Of a stretch of 64,000 nt of DNA, positions 35,573 to 47,108 are shown piece after piece. The stretch is taken from positions 1 to 64,000 of the forward strand of contig JAUGWO010000115.1 of the NCBI GenBank assembly GCA_049724395.1. Reading direction: 5' to 3'. How positions within the stretch are numbered: position 1 is the stretch's first letter; each line of letters opens with the position of its first letter. This DNA is from Spongospora subterranea f. sp. subterranea. Taxonomy: Eukaryota > Endomyxa: Phytomyxea > Phytomyxea > Plasmodiophorida. The translations under genes were made by a program, and so were the position numbers. The notes under the pieces are model-generated. The model saw only the letters and a list, made by a program, of their open reading frames with translations, was not told where the DNA came from and made no database searches.

Positions 35573-37672
35573 ATGAATAGCGCTACTGTTGCTTGTGAAT
35601 ATTCGCAAATATGGGGTGCCAGCCAGTACGATGATTATCTTGACGATATAAAATGGGACGACGACGACGGACTTCAAAGCTCGTGCGAAGTCAGGAGCAA
35701 TCGTTCCAGCGATGAGGGTCGTGAAGGCGAAAACGAGTATAAAATCATTGCAAGACATTTGCGGCAGCGCTGCTCTCCACTAAAAGGAACTGTTCATGCA
35801 GAAAAAGATCCTACACCACCTGGTAATGTCATTGCCTTTCCTTATCCATCATATATGGCGTTGCAACGTCCAGGCCCGGTATCAGCTCTACATGCTCTTC
35901 CTTGTATCGCCAGGTTTCAAATTCACCATGAGGTCCCTGATTATTATGTAGGGCAGCTAGGCAGGAGTTTATTGTTAGCTCTAAATGCGGGTTTGATCGT
36001 AGGTAATAACACGGGTTGCGTTAGCAGCAGGTATGAGGGCAACAATGAGTACAGCTCGTTCGAACATATTCTGGGGAAAACATCTTCCACCGGATAAGTG
36101 GGAGCTACTTACGCCGGTACAACGTGTGAACCACTTTCCAGGTATCAATGGTGCCAACCATTATCGAATATCTGAAAGCAAATCTAATAGGATCATCAAC
36201 ACTGAGCAGAAAGGATAAACTGGCCCTTTGCCTTCGAGACAATAAGGACTGCGATTTTCTGCCGCAGACGTTTGTTCTTCCCGGTGATCGGGCGGCTTTC
36301 CAAGAGGCAGCAAGGCTCCACTCACATTTCATTTGGATACAGAAGCCACCCGCCTCCTCTTGTGGAAGGTTAATAGAAACTCGTTGTATTGTTCGGCAAA
36401 GTGACGAACGTGTCTCCTGGTTAGGGGCATTCGGCTGATCGACAGATATGGACAGGTCGGAGCCAAGAGCAAGACAGTCATCAGCCGTTATATTGACAAC
36501 CCACTCCTGATCGATGGTTTCAAATTCGATATTCGCCTTTACTACGTTGTGACCTGTATGGATCCTCTACGAATATTCACTCTTGACGACGGATTGGTGC
36601 GATTCGCCACCCAAAAGTACCGCCCCTCGAACACCGTTTCTTCACATCTTGAATTTACTGTGTCTTTACATTGTGCAGATATTCGCTGTTGAAATGTAGT
36701 CGCAATCAAAAACGTAAAAGGCGCAATTTCATGAATGTCGTAACTGATCGATCATCTGGATTTTCTAATGGGATATTTGTCATGTGTATAGGTGTCCATC
36801 TCACCAACTTTTCCATCAACCGCTATTCCAAAACGTTCGTGAGAACAACTGACTCGGGTGATAACGGGTCGAAGTGGGGTTTGAAGGCATTGATGGGGTA
36901 TCTGGCGAAATCCGATCCGCCGATAGATACGGTGAAGCTACGAGATCGCATAGACGACATTGCTGTTCGTTCCATAATCGCCGCCGAAGATGTCATCAAT
37001 AGCAAGATAGAAACCTATAGATGTCCAAGGTGCGTCATATTTTCCTGTCCTAATCTATTGTTTATTCAATCGGAAATGATCAGAACTGCTTGTTTTGAAG
37101 TATTCGGTTTTGATGTTCTTCTGGACGCGGAAATGACGCCATGGCTATTGGAAATCAATTCGATGCCGTCCCTAAGTTCACCGTCTAAGCTCGATCTTTT
37201 CATCAAGACTAAATTGATTGCCGACGTCTTTCATATGATTGGGCTTCCTGCCGCCGAAAACGATCTCAAGACGATCAAACGAGCTCAAACGCGACGGTGT
37301 CCAATCCGATTTGTGAAAAGAAATTTCATCTTACTCGTTGATAGGTTGAAAAGGGTGATCGGGTTGAAGAAGCATGAGCCCATAACACCCAAGATATGGA
37401 ACGGCGCTGCTATGACCAAAGAGAAATTAAGTTCAGATGACATTGCGGTGTTGAAAGAGCTGGAAGCTGAGGTAACTGCCGAACATGCAGTTTGAAAATC
37501 GCTGATCTGACTCGATAAGGATCGACGTCGAGGCCATCTACAACGTATATTCCCGACAGCTGATAGGTCACGTCGGTTCTTGCCAATGTTTAAACACGAG
37601 CGGCACAACAACTTGCTCATCGCCGAGTTCATTAACCTGCCACGGGAGGAGGCACTGAAGTTGCTCGAATAA
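35573..37672 (+). CDS. Tubulin polyglutamylase, TTLL4-like
   Basis: The spliced product is a tubulin-tyrosine-ligase-like enzyme that adds glutamate side chains to tubulin or other proteins. The start is taken at MNSATVACEYSQ (35573), followed by an acidic N terminus. Core motifs in order: SNIFWGKHLPPDKWELL, QRVNHFP joined through a 50-60-base intron to GSSTLSRKDKLALCL, FLPQTFVLPGD, IQKPPASSCGR joined to GIRLIDRYGQV, KFDIRLYYVVTCMDPLRI, DDGLVRFATQKYRPSN, VHLTNFSINRYS, and DVLLDAEMTPWLLEINSMPSL. The last holds the Mg-binding E-x-N of the ATP-grasp fold. A final intron (GAG|GTAACT...GATAAG) leads to RRGHLQRIFPTADRSRRF, which matches the family's C-terminal segment, and a stop at 37672. The joint around 36630-36795 is not fully resolved. 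Confidence 0.88.
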
Positions 37673-37809
37673 GGTTTATGAAACCGACTAATTGGAGCAC
37701 GCGTCAAATCATGATAATAAATAGGAGTAGTTAATAGAGAGTTAGATAGTTATATGAAAAATGAGAAGGGCCAGTACGGTGATGCGACTAATTGGGGTTT
37801 ACCCTGTAA

Positions 37810-40195
37810 TTGATCAATTATTTGTTGGCGTTCCTTAGCGAAGGTAGTCCTTACACAGAATCAGACTCAGATCACGGAGCGCTGTGGTTGTATCGGCCCG
37901 ACAAAGGAAATGATGGCGAACTAGACCGTTGGCTGCAAAGCATCCCGGTGGAAAATCGACGGGAATGCATCGAGAAACGCAATCACAAACGTGTCCGTTC
38001 CGGCGTGGTTTCGATTAGGGCAAATGGACGGGTGGCAATGTGGACTTTTGTCGGTCAGATAAATGCCCTTCAATGGACGTCAACAGGTCATGTATTAACA
38101 ACATGGTATCAATGACGAGCGATCGTAATCAGGCGCGGCCCTTATTCAGTGAGCCAGTCCCTGATTATCGGTGTGTGTGTGTGTGTGTGTGTTGGACCTG
38201 TGTATTCAGGAGGTTTATCTTGATCTGCACATCCATTACCATTTTCACTGCCTTATTGGTCATTTGGCTCATATCGGCGTTGGGCCGATAACGGCGGGTA
38301 AGGTCGTTCGTCGGGGAACCAAGAGGGGCGCCGGTTCACAATATTAACCCGTCATGACGTCCTCGAATGATGGCGACCGCGTCGACTGCAGATGGATCGA
38401 GCGAGAAGCGACCCTTGACAAGTTGCGGGACGTTTCAGAGTTCCTGAATGATCGTGAGCGTCCATGGTTTCACAGGTTTCGAAAACCTCTCGGATCACTG
38501 GCAAATCCTGACAAATCGTTTCGAAAGATTTCTTGAGCAATTTCGTCGGATCGAAGTGAAGGCAGGTGGCGTTATAGTGGAGCAAGGCCGTTTGAGAAAA
38601 TCCTACTATGTGATTGAATCAGGCAAGGTCGAGGTCATGACTCGCCTTCCAGATGGCACCAACCACGTCTGCAAACATTTATCGCCATATGACTGTGTAC
38701 GTATCGGTCTCGACCGAATCAGCGTCGAATGACCGGCCCGTTTGCCAACGCATCATGGAAAATCATTGTAGTTTGGTGAATTGGCAACAATCTACCGGCA
38801 ACCTCGGGCTGCTACAGTCACCGCGGCAGAAGATTGTGTGGTCTGGGAGGTTGACGAGGCAAGCATGCAACAATTCCTGATCTGCAACCCGCAACTTGAC
38901 GATGGGTTCAGTCAGAAACGCCGATACAGGTTGGATTTTCTCATCACAGCATAGCGATCAGTTTAAACGATTATCCCGGAACGATGAGAGTAGGTTAGAA
39001 CAGTTATCTATTCGAGCCAATAGTTTAGTTTACCCAATTTCCGTCTGAATAACCGTTGCACCCGTCGTTATTTTCATCTTAAACAATTCTGATTCGTATT
39101 CGCGACCTCCAGGCAGGCACTGTCCAGAGTGCACTGGTTTTTACCAATCATCCATGACGAGATTAAAGTAGAAGCCGTCAAAATCACGGTCAATTCTTGG
39201 GAAGCCTTTAACCATGACTTGTAGGTCCGAGAACTAATAGAAGCATTCCAAAGCGAAGAATTTGCAGAAGGAGAAATTGTTCTAAAACAAGGGGACAACG
39301 CCATTGATGGCAAATTCTACGTTGTTCTCGAAGGGCAATGTGAGGTTATGGTAAAGAAAGGGGATAAACCTCCCGCGTCCATCGCTCGTCTGGGGGCAGG
39401 CGACTCGTTCGGCGAGTTGGCGCTAATGAGGCGCGGCTCGTTGCGGAACGCCACAATTCAGTGTGCGGAACGCACCACGCTGTTATCGATTGGCAGGCGA
39501 CAATTTCACAGGTTAGCAAGGAAAGGATGGTTAGTCAGTAGTACTCCCGATATTCACAACCTCATGTCGTTGAATCATGTATCAAGCTCCCGTCTATGGT
39601 CGAACTTTGCCGAAAACGCTAGTGTGGTTGTCGATGGTGAAAGGTTCATTAATATGCAGGTTCGGCGATCTTATATCATGCTTCCAACTGCTTCTTTTCA
39701 TATCTGAAGGGTCTGCCAGGATTTGGGCAGAATTCTGCTGCAAGGTGACAGATCTGACGATGCATCTCTGGTTAGCCTGATCTTCGAAGCTGCAAAAGAG
39801 CGAACACAGAAGATCATGTCGTGGCCAGAGTTTGTAATCTTGACCGGGCTTCTGCATCGAGAAAATTCACACCTGCAGTTGGCGTTCATGTTCGCCGATC
39901 GAAACCAAGACGGATTTGTGACTCGTGAAGAGTTTAGAGATGCGATGGCTCAGCTAACGGCCCAGCAAAAGCGATTTGCAGGAATTTCCCAAAACAATAC
40001 GAATTTGAAATCGGTTAACTTTGAAGTGTGTCTTTCAAATTGAAAAGTTTTTAATCGCAATTTCAGGCTGAAAGCGAGATGGAGCACTTGTTCGATGAGA
40101 TGTTTGAGGGGTCCGATAGTCTAACTTTTGATGAATTTTCGACAATGCTGCAAAAGGAAAAACGCCCTATCTGCCATGGTGAAAGTCTGGGATGA
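37810..40195 (+). CDS. Tandem cyclic-nucleotide-binding protein fused to an EF-hand domain
   Basis: Spliced exons give two cyclic-nucleotide-binding domains. The first runs from FLEQFRRIEVKAGG to SPYDC, joining through a 75-base intron (38697-38771) to FGELATIYRQPRAATVTA, a canonical phosphate-binding cassette. The second (about 39223-39510) ends FGELALMRRGSLRNATIQC. Pairs like this occur in PKA regulatory subunits and PKG. The frame then continues without a stop into LWSNFAENASVVVDGERF and, across a 60-base intron (39660-39719), into an EF-hand region with loop DRNQDGFVTREE, all canonical calcium ligands. A last exon ends TFDEFSTMLQKEKRP and stops near 40195. No kinase domain follows. The N terminus (37810-38300) is uncertain, and the joint between the two binding domains (38930-39220) is not fixed. 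Confidence 0.72.
38170..38192 (+). repeat. (GT)n microsatellite
   Basis: About eleven GT units in a row, within the uncertain 5' part of the cyclic-nucleotide-binding gene; probably intronic. Confidence 0.9.
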
Positions 40196-40264
40196 CGTTG
40201 TACTGCGGATGAAATCGACATCTGCCAATTGGTATGCCCAAATTACCATAAATACTTCTTTCTA

Positions 40265-41545
40265 ATGGCTGAGAACAGGTTTGTGTCTGCAATTGAAGTC
40301 GGGTTTGAATCTGATTTTCCGGCGTCGCTCGCTTCCCCTGTGAACGTCGACGATAACACTCATCGGCCTTGGCTCTACTTAACCAGCGGTGCTATTGCAG
40401 GCGCGGTTAGCCGAACTTGCGTATCACCGCTGATCAGGTTGAAGATGATCATGCAAACAGGAAAGTCTCCTCCTTCTGGCGTTATTTCTGGCTTGCGGTG
40501 TTGGTTAAAACCAAAATCAAACGTTATTTTACATATCTCACCGTAGTGTCTTAAAGCAATGTACGTTAAAGATGGGTTCCGTGGTTTATTCCAAGGAAAT
40601 GGGTCGAATATTCTTAGAATAGCGCCGACAACAGCGCTGCAGTTTCTGTTTTTTGAGACCATAAAAAGTTGGATGAATCAAGGCGATAATGGGAGGCCTC
40701 TTTCCGTTCCCGAAAGACTGTCAGTTTTGTGAATGTAATTGCCGTTAATTCGAAATAATCCTGTATTCAGTATAGGAGGGGGATTTGCTGGTATGGGGGC
40801 GGCAATTCTCACATATCCATTAGGTAAGTTAGCTTGAGCCTTTTTATATCAAAACATATAAAGATCATCCATAGATTTCATCAGAGCGCGACTGACAATT
40901 CAGTCAGCTGCAGATAAAAAGTACAACGGCATCATTCATGGCATCAATGTTGTCATCAAAACAGAAGGTTGTCCAGAGCAATCTGTGTCTGTTTCAATAA
41001 GTTAAATATCTATCAGGGTATTCCGCTTTATTTCGAGGGTTATGGCCAACTATACTCGGTGTATTTCCCTACATTGGCATTGATTTCGCTGTTTTTGAAA
41101 CTCTGAAGCCCCTAATGCCCTGCAATGAAACATCAAACGGGCGCCGGGGAAGCACAACAGCTGGTATATGAGCGTATCGCGTCTTCACCAGGATCGGTTA
41201 AATGTTGATAAGGTGGATTATTACTTGCTGGAGGCGTCGCGGGACTGATATCACAGACACTTGCGGTTTCCACTAGAACTTGTCAGGAGAAGATTACAAG
41301 TAATAGATAACTTGATTCGTGAAATGGCTCGGCAATAATATATGGGAAATCAGGTACAAGGATTCACAGAGTGCTCATACGGTTATAACGGAGGGGTCTT
41401 CGATGCTCTACAAAAGACTGTAGCTCGGGATGGGTTTTCCGGTCTGTATAGAGGGATGAGCGCCAATATGGTCAAAGCCGTTCCGTCCATATCAATTTCT
41501 TTCTTTGTCTACGAACGTTGCAAGGCGTCATTTGATTTACAATAA
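40265..41545 (+). CDS. Mitochondrial carrier family protein (SLC25)
   Basis: Six exons or so encode the threefold carrier repeat of the mitochondrial inner membrane. Start MAENRFVSAIEVGFESDF is about 70 bases after the preceding stop. Repeat 1 has TSGAIAGAVSRTCVSPLIRLK, repeat 2 YPLDFIRARLTIQ formed across an intron (TTAG|GTAAGT...CCATAG), and repeat 3 FPLELVRRRLQ. The sequences AGAVSRT, GLFQGNGSNILRIAPTTALQF and GLYRGM resemble the ATP-Mg/phosphate and CoA carrier branch. In repeat 1 the signature P-x-D-x-x-K reads P-L-I-R-L-K, so the usual aspartate is replaced. An extra base near 41266 separates ISQTLA from FPLEL, which is either a real frameshift or a sequencing error. The C terminus is SISISFFVYERCKASFDLQ. 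Confidence 0.82.
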
Positions 41546-41594
41546 ATTTGGTAGGACAGAAGAGGTGGAGCGTGACATGGATGACAACATAATT

Positions 41595-42801
41595 TCAACA
41601 GATCACCCTCTTGAAGGGTCCCTCGTTTTTATCGGTATTATCGCATGGCCTTGTTCTGCGCTTATAAAGTACAGGCGGTAATTCGTACAGCAAACTGTCC
41701 AATGTTGCTTGAATAACGCCGGAGTTGATTTTTTGGGCAAGTGAACGATCCCTCAGCTTGTTCAGCACCGACCAATCTCTACTGATGCTTTCTATTGTAG
41801 TTCTGGATATTAATCCTACTTCCCAAAGCCGTAGGACGTTATGCTCGTAGAGTGTCCACTCCGGCAACTGCAACGCTCTTTGCAAAGATATTTGTTTTGT
41901 TGTAACCAGGCGAAATAGTTCGGCTTGCTCGCAAGCAACGCTTGTCGCCAACGATAGCTTCTTCGCCTCTGTGAACGAAAGCCATCCGCCAATTATGTAT
42001 TGCCAGACGAAGTCACTTTTAATGCGAATAGATTCCGGAATGGTCAAACTTGCGATCTGATGGAGCGACGCTCGTCTTTGTGTAATCAGAGTGCATAAAC
42101 GCTCACTTGCCAGATTCTGAAGCCCTCCTCGCATCAATGATCGCCCTGCACTCAAGCTAGTTTGCACCAGATCTGTGAACGTAACAACCCCGCTTTTCAG
42201 CAAGTTTCTAACTGTGGCGGATCTCATTGAAAACATGGCTTGCAATAGCGACGAGCGCGAGTACGATGCTGCTAATAGGTCCAAAACGTCTTGTAAGGTG
42301 AAGCAGGCAGCTCTGTGAACCCAGATCTATGGAGCCAGTTGACAAAACTTAACGATTCACTGTTTGCCAACTTACTAAATTCTGTATATTGTCATTTTGA
42401 TATGCCATGATCTTATCCAGGGCTTCCAACTGATCGGCAGATGACCTATGTTCTCCTGAGTACTAGATATAATGGCTTTTTGACAACAATCACCATTTCA
42501 GCATCCAGATAGTGAATACACCAGCTCTAAGTAAAATGTTGAGGGTGGGGTTATTGTAAACGAAACAACGTTGCTCTTCATTTAGCATCAGCCAATCATC
42601 ATTTTTCAGAAACATATATTCCGGGCGACGTTTCAGTGGTTGGTCAATAAACGTTGCAATTGAAGATGATTTCGTAAATTGGCGCCAGAGGTTTGCTTTA
42701 GTGGCGGCATGTCTCCATTCGATGCAAACTCCAGCTGCCCGCACCAGGTCAACGGGGTCGAGTAGTTCTAGTAGGACGGTAAGGGCATCGCGACAAATCA
42801 T
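41595..42801 (-). CDS. F-box protein with leucine-rich helical C-terminal region
   Basis: The first exon (42801 to about 42490) starts MICRDALTVLLELLDPVDLVRAAGVCIEWRHAATKANLWRQF (quoted here only as motif: LLELLDPVDLV, VCIEWR, LWRQF), an F-box that would bind SKP1 in an SCF ubiquitin ligase. After one or two introns a 229-codon exon (42300-41595) follows, entered by AACFTLQDVLDLLAAS. It has irregular helical repeats with phrases such as LLKSGVVTFTDLV, LITQRRASLHQIASL and LVTTKQISLQRALQL, each ending in a leucine-rich turn. These look like substrate-binding repeats but match no named repeat I can recognise. It converges on the carrier gene only about 50 bases away. Confidence 0.7.
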
Positions 42802-43270
42802 GATTGTGGTGTTCGGCTTAATAACCCAAAACCGGTTTGGTAGCGATTACGATCGGTAACAACCAAGCGTACCTATATTGATTAGAGCATGCAGATTCAA
42901 CACGAAATGTAACATGGGCATGTGTGCCGAAACATTACTCCAGTGTAAACATCGGCCGTTACCTGCAATTGCAGTGAATTTCACGACACACAGTGAGCTC
43001 CAAGAATGAGATCATGATATGATAACAGTGTGCCCTAATACGATACTGAGATCCGTTTCTGGGATGGAGTGTAACGAGATCGAAATGAACGTCAATAGAG
43101 GTAACAGTGTCTTCATATCTGATTGAATTACTATTATAGTCCAGTTTGTAATGAGCTCATTGCTTAATTGATGTGGACGGTTCCCAAAAGGTAGAAGGAA
43201 GAACCGAGCACGCTCAGGCCGCCAATCAAAATACTACATTCAGATTTTGTACAGAATTAGCTTTTTATTG
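42802..43270. other. Spacer between F-box and COX15 genes
   Basis: No coding signal. Since both neighbours are on the minus strand, this holds the 3' end of COX15 and the promoter of the F-box gene. Confidence 0.4.
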
Positions 43271-43280
43271 ACTTGATGCT

Positions 43281-44809
43281 TCATTTAATGCGGATGGTTC
43301 GCAACAGGTAAACGGAAGAGCCGACCACGGTTAGGGCACCAATCTGGTGCAAGGCACCGAGCTCGACCGGCACGTACGTCAGCAAAGTCGCGATTCCTAG
43401 TCCTGCTTGGGTCGCAACCGCTCCCATCATCATCGAAGCTGCCTTGACTGTAGAGGGATGCAGCGTCGGTGTTCGCTTGGTCATGATGAATAGACCGCAA
43501 ACAGTTGCAAATGACGCCATTGCCAATATTCGATGTTCAAACTGAACCAGCGACGGATTCTGCGAATCCTAAGAAAAACCCGCAATTGAGACAAATCGTA
43601 TTACCTCGAAGCAATTTCTCCATGGAGTTGAAACCAAAAATGGACTGAAGATATCGTCGGGGACGATTCCTTCTCCCATGAAAGGGAATTCATTGTAAAT
43701 TAACCCAGCATGGTTGCCGGCGACCTACGGGATCGATGAACTAATAGGGGAATAACCCACATTTGGCTTACGAATGCCCCAGATACAGCAGTAATAGCAA
43801 CGAGATGAGTAGCTGCAATAGCCAAAGAGCGGTACCTTCGTGGCGCCAAGTATCTAACGGTTCCAACACGTTCGCCGATCGCCGTATGGAGCAATGCAGC
43901 AAATATTGCAAACCCCGATGTCAAATGGGTAGCCAGACGATATGGACTAACGCGAGGAACTCCAAAGTCAGCTGGCTGTTCGGTAAGTCCAGATTTCACC
44001 ATCCACCTAACCACACTTCAATGCACTATTGATCCATGGCAGCAACCGACCATCCAATTAAGCCCTGGGCACCTCCAGCTGCCAGCAAGGCCGTTAATTT
44101 CATCCCTAATGGACGGGAAATAGCCCCACGCAGACCAAAATATGCAAAGGGCAGGGCGAAGGCAACGCCGATCGCCCGACCGAGCATGCGATGGCCCCAT
44201 TCCATATAGTAGATTGACTTGAAATCCTCGACATTCATCCAATTGTGAACTCTGATGACACGTCAACGTAAAAACTGAATTGACAGGTAGCATTTTTTAC
44301 TTCTGGTATTCCGGAAACTGTTTGTACTTATTGAATTCCGCTTCCCAAGCCTCTGCGGATAATGGAGGGAAACTGCCTTGCACTTTCCAATCCACCTGAA
44401 GATCATCAGCACGACCATCTCAAAAGCTCAGCTTTGGCCCACCATTGAAAGACCGGACTTGGTCAATCTGACAACGGTCAACCGCTTAAAAACGAGATGT
44501 CATACGATCGCTACCTTGTAATTCCACCCAAAACAACCATGCCGAATACAAGACCAGAACAGCCGAACAACCCTATTTCCGAATTTCTGTCAAAAATCGC
44601 ATTCGGAAACTAAGGTGATCGCTTCTATCACAGTTCGAGATCGCGTTTGAAGGTTCAATTGTTTTCGTGTACGACTTGACTGTTGCTGACCCAGCATCGG
44701 CGATTGCTAAGCTGAACGGCCTGACAGTCGTTTGGGGGATCAAAGGCCAGCGTTGAATCGGCAGGCGAAATGTCAACCGTCTTGCGCAAAACGCCATATT
44801 GCTCGCCAT
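43281..44809 (-). CDS. COX15: Heme A synthase COX15
   Basis: About eight exons encode the mitochondrial inner-membrane enzyme that oxidises heme O to heme A for cytochrome c oxidase. The start at 44809 (or the in-frame ATG at 44797) gives an arginine-rich presequence, AFCARRLTFRLPIQRWPLIP. Conserved blocks follow: GLFGCSGLVFGMVVLGGITR, LTKSGLSM joined to VDWKVQGSFPPL, EFNKYKQFPEYQK, FKSIYYMEWGHRMLGRAIG, PRVSPYRLATHL, LSGAF-type AVSGAF joined to VAGNHAGLIYNEFPFMGE, and NPSLVQFEHRILAM. It ends LTYVPVELGALHQIGALTVV. The four heme-ligand histidines of the family (GHRM, ATHL, FEHR, LHQI) are all present. All introns are short and GT-AG. This is a full-length, apparently functional gene. Confidence 0.95.
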
Positions 44810-45004
44810 CAAATCGATAAACTCGCCGGTGTGTGGGAATGTGTCGCCGTCCGCTGTTCTCCGTGACTGCTGTTCCTTCACTGCACCCGACCTACACCTC
44901 TGATCCGTGCTCGAGGTTTCCAGCGATGCCGCTCATTGAATGATCGAAATTGAAAATCAGGCTTAAGCACTTGTTGCACTAAGAAACTAGATCAACTCTC
45001 AGCA

Positions 45005-45006
45005 NN
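45005..45006. other. Two ambiguous bases (NN)
   Basis: The sequence reads NN here, marking an assembly ambiguity or small gap between the COX15 and G alpha genes. Confidence 0.95.
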
Positions 45007-45118
45007 GGAGACGATTTCCCTAGTAGGGAAACCCGATAACTATTGATGTTTCTCTTTAAAAAAAAGCACATTACGAGTTCGATACAGCAACAAAATCCAC
45101 AATTAATAAATTCTTGCT

Positions 45119-46296
45119 TTATAATTTTATCTTGAGAGTTGATGAATGCTGTATGACGTCTCGGATAGTGCGGATAGTGCCCGAAGCCGAAGCCCGATCC
45201 AGAACGCTGCATGTTAGGACAGTGACCTGCTCGGCGCCCGACCTCGTCACCCGACTCAAGAACGTTGACTTTAAGAATGCAATCGCTTTCGATGGGTTCT
45301 GGTCATCCTGAACAAACAAACGCATTTAAGCAACATCGGCAAACGTGACCACAGCAAACTGACAGCAAATTGAGGGAACAAATTTGTTAAGGAGTATTTC
45401 CTCATTGTTTGAGGCAGAAGATCGATTTTTGTAAAAACAACTATCACTGGAACTCCAATGCAATTACGGCAGTTGACGAGCTCTTCGAACACTGCTAACG
45501 ATTCTAGAAGGCGATTTGCTGTAGGATCCTCTTCAAGCGACTCCTGGAAATCCCCGATTGACGCCAGAAACACGATCGCGCCCAGGTTATGGAAACACGG
45601 AAGCCATTTTTTGCGTTCGGCGCGGCGTCCACCCACGTCCAGGAACTGGATTGGTTTGCCAGCCACTTCGACGTTGGCCTCAGTGATTCCGGACGATCGC
45701 ACAGTACAGTGCAGATAATCGGCAGAAGTCGGCACATAGCCTACTTCAGTAACGCTTCCAACCTTGTCGAGAAAATACGCCACCGATGATGGAATCGATG
45801 TGGCAATCTGCGATCGGAGTTTGTAAGTGTTGCGGATAGAGGGGCTGGCCCAAAGCCTGGCGATGTGCCGGCCCATCTTGACGCTTAATACATCGTCATG
45901 TCGTAATGTATCCATAACATATATGGCAGAGCGAGCAATGTTGCCATCTGAGGGCAACGCAGTCCCCAGCGTTGGATGAGTTATTGCCAGCTCTTTGGCC
46001 GCCTCCACTAACGCTTTGATGCCAATTATGATGATTCCGTGGATAACGCTGCGTATCACTTGGAGATCCTTGTTGGACCAGGAGCGAGTTTGAATTTGCC
46101 GAAATAGGGTTGTTTTCCCAGCACCGCCAACGCCTAATATGAGGACACGCTTGGTGGTTGACGGCGATGGCCGCGGCTGGCCATCGCGCTTTCTATGAGT
46201 TCGTCGAGAAGAAGTCGTGACCGAGCCAGCATCACCAAAACGTGATGACGACCGGGCGGTTGGCGTTAGCAACGCGCCGCAGAATAGACTTGGCAT
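45119..46296 (-). CDS. Heterotrimeric G protein alpha subunit, atypical
   Basis: The protein follows the G alpha plan. The P-loop GVGGAGKTT lies near residue 55, then the helical domain, switch I with the arginine finger (TVRSSGITE), switch II LDVGGRRAERKKWLPCF, FLASIGDFQESLEEDPTANRLLESLAVFEELVN, and the base-binding FTKIDL. A 56-base intron (45308-45363, GTCAGT...TTCAG) joins FPQFA to DDQNPSKAIAFLKSTFLSR. The C terminus includes VLTCSVLD in place of the TCAT motif. Departures from the family matter. Switch II has Arg where the catalytic Gln stands, and the P-loop lacks the usual Glu-Ser pair. The N terminus MPSLFCG lacks an MGxxxS myristoylation site. It may be constitutively GTP-bound, or a non-cycling relative; the family assignment itself is firm. 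Confidence 0.88.
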
Positions 46297-46299
46297 GCG

Positions 46300-47108
46300 A
46301 CTCCCGTTTAAATATCGAATATATTAAGTAATACGGCAATAACGATAGTGCACGAACTGGGGAAAGAACGCTCAGGAGTCACTGTCGCGTGAGTCAAATC
46401 CAGGGACAATGGATTAAACCTGCGGGCTGGATGGTTGAATTCGAACAAAAACGAGACGGGATTCGAAGGCGATGGTGGTTGTGAAAACAACTGCGCGACG
46501 CACACCGATCTGTACAGGGTTCGCGCCGCCTTTCAGTGAAAGTGAAATAATTACGCGCCTGACTTGACCCAAATCGGCACTTTTGTAAACCTGCCTGGTG
46601 ATGACGAAAACGGGTCTATGACGTAATTTGAATTTGCACCCGATACCGTCGGCCGATATTATATTAACGGCCGACTGTTCGCTGTGACGAATAAAGGGGC
46701 TCGTCTGGTCGTCTCCGTGATTTTCATTAATCACCGCGCTAATACTAATGATCCGTTTTTTTCACATCTATGATGCCGCAATACCATCATTACCAAAAAA
46801 AGTTGCTCCTGTAGAGTCAAATCGGTATTATTATCCCGTTCAAAGCGGTCGATTGTTGCGATATGATCCTGTGGTTTAGGAATAGGGCTCTGGCAATGAC
46901 CCATGTGACGTATTGACATGCGACAGAGGTTTCATAAGGAGGTTGCTTCATGAAATGGATCAACCCAGTTGTTGGCGTTAGACGAATCCCGCATCGCAAT
47001 GAAATCTATACACTGCTCTGAGATGAAACAGCGTAAAGGGAATGTGATCATCATCAGGAGTTCCCCTAGCAGCAATACATGAGAGGCGTTCAGTAACATG
47101 TATATTGA
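46300..47108. other. No gene supported
   Basis: Several minus-strand frames of 60-106 codons overlap, but none has a recognisable motif. The part nearest 46300 is the likely promoter of the G alpha gene. Confidence 0.35.

Noticed and set aside
40182-40278. Fusion of the cyclic-nucleotide/EF-hand protein to the mitochondrial carrier, as in calcium-regulated carriers.
   Set aside because: No donor in the right phase joins the last EF-hand exon to the carrier frame. A stop and a good new ATG lie between them, so two genes are more likely.
45308-45334. A 27-base intron in the G alpha gene giving VTFAD joined to DDQNP.
   Set aside because: A 56-base intron (45308-45363) with a GTCAGT donor uses the same acceptor, keeps the main frame and gives FPQFA joined to DDQNP.
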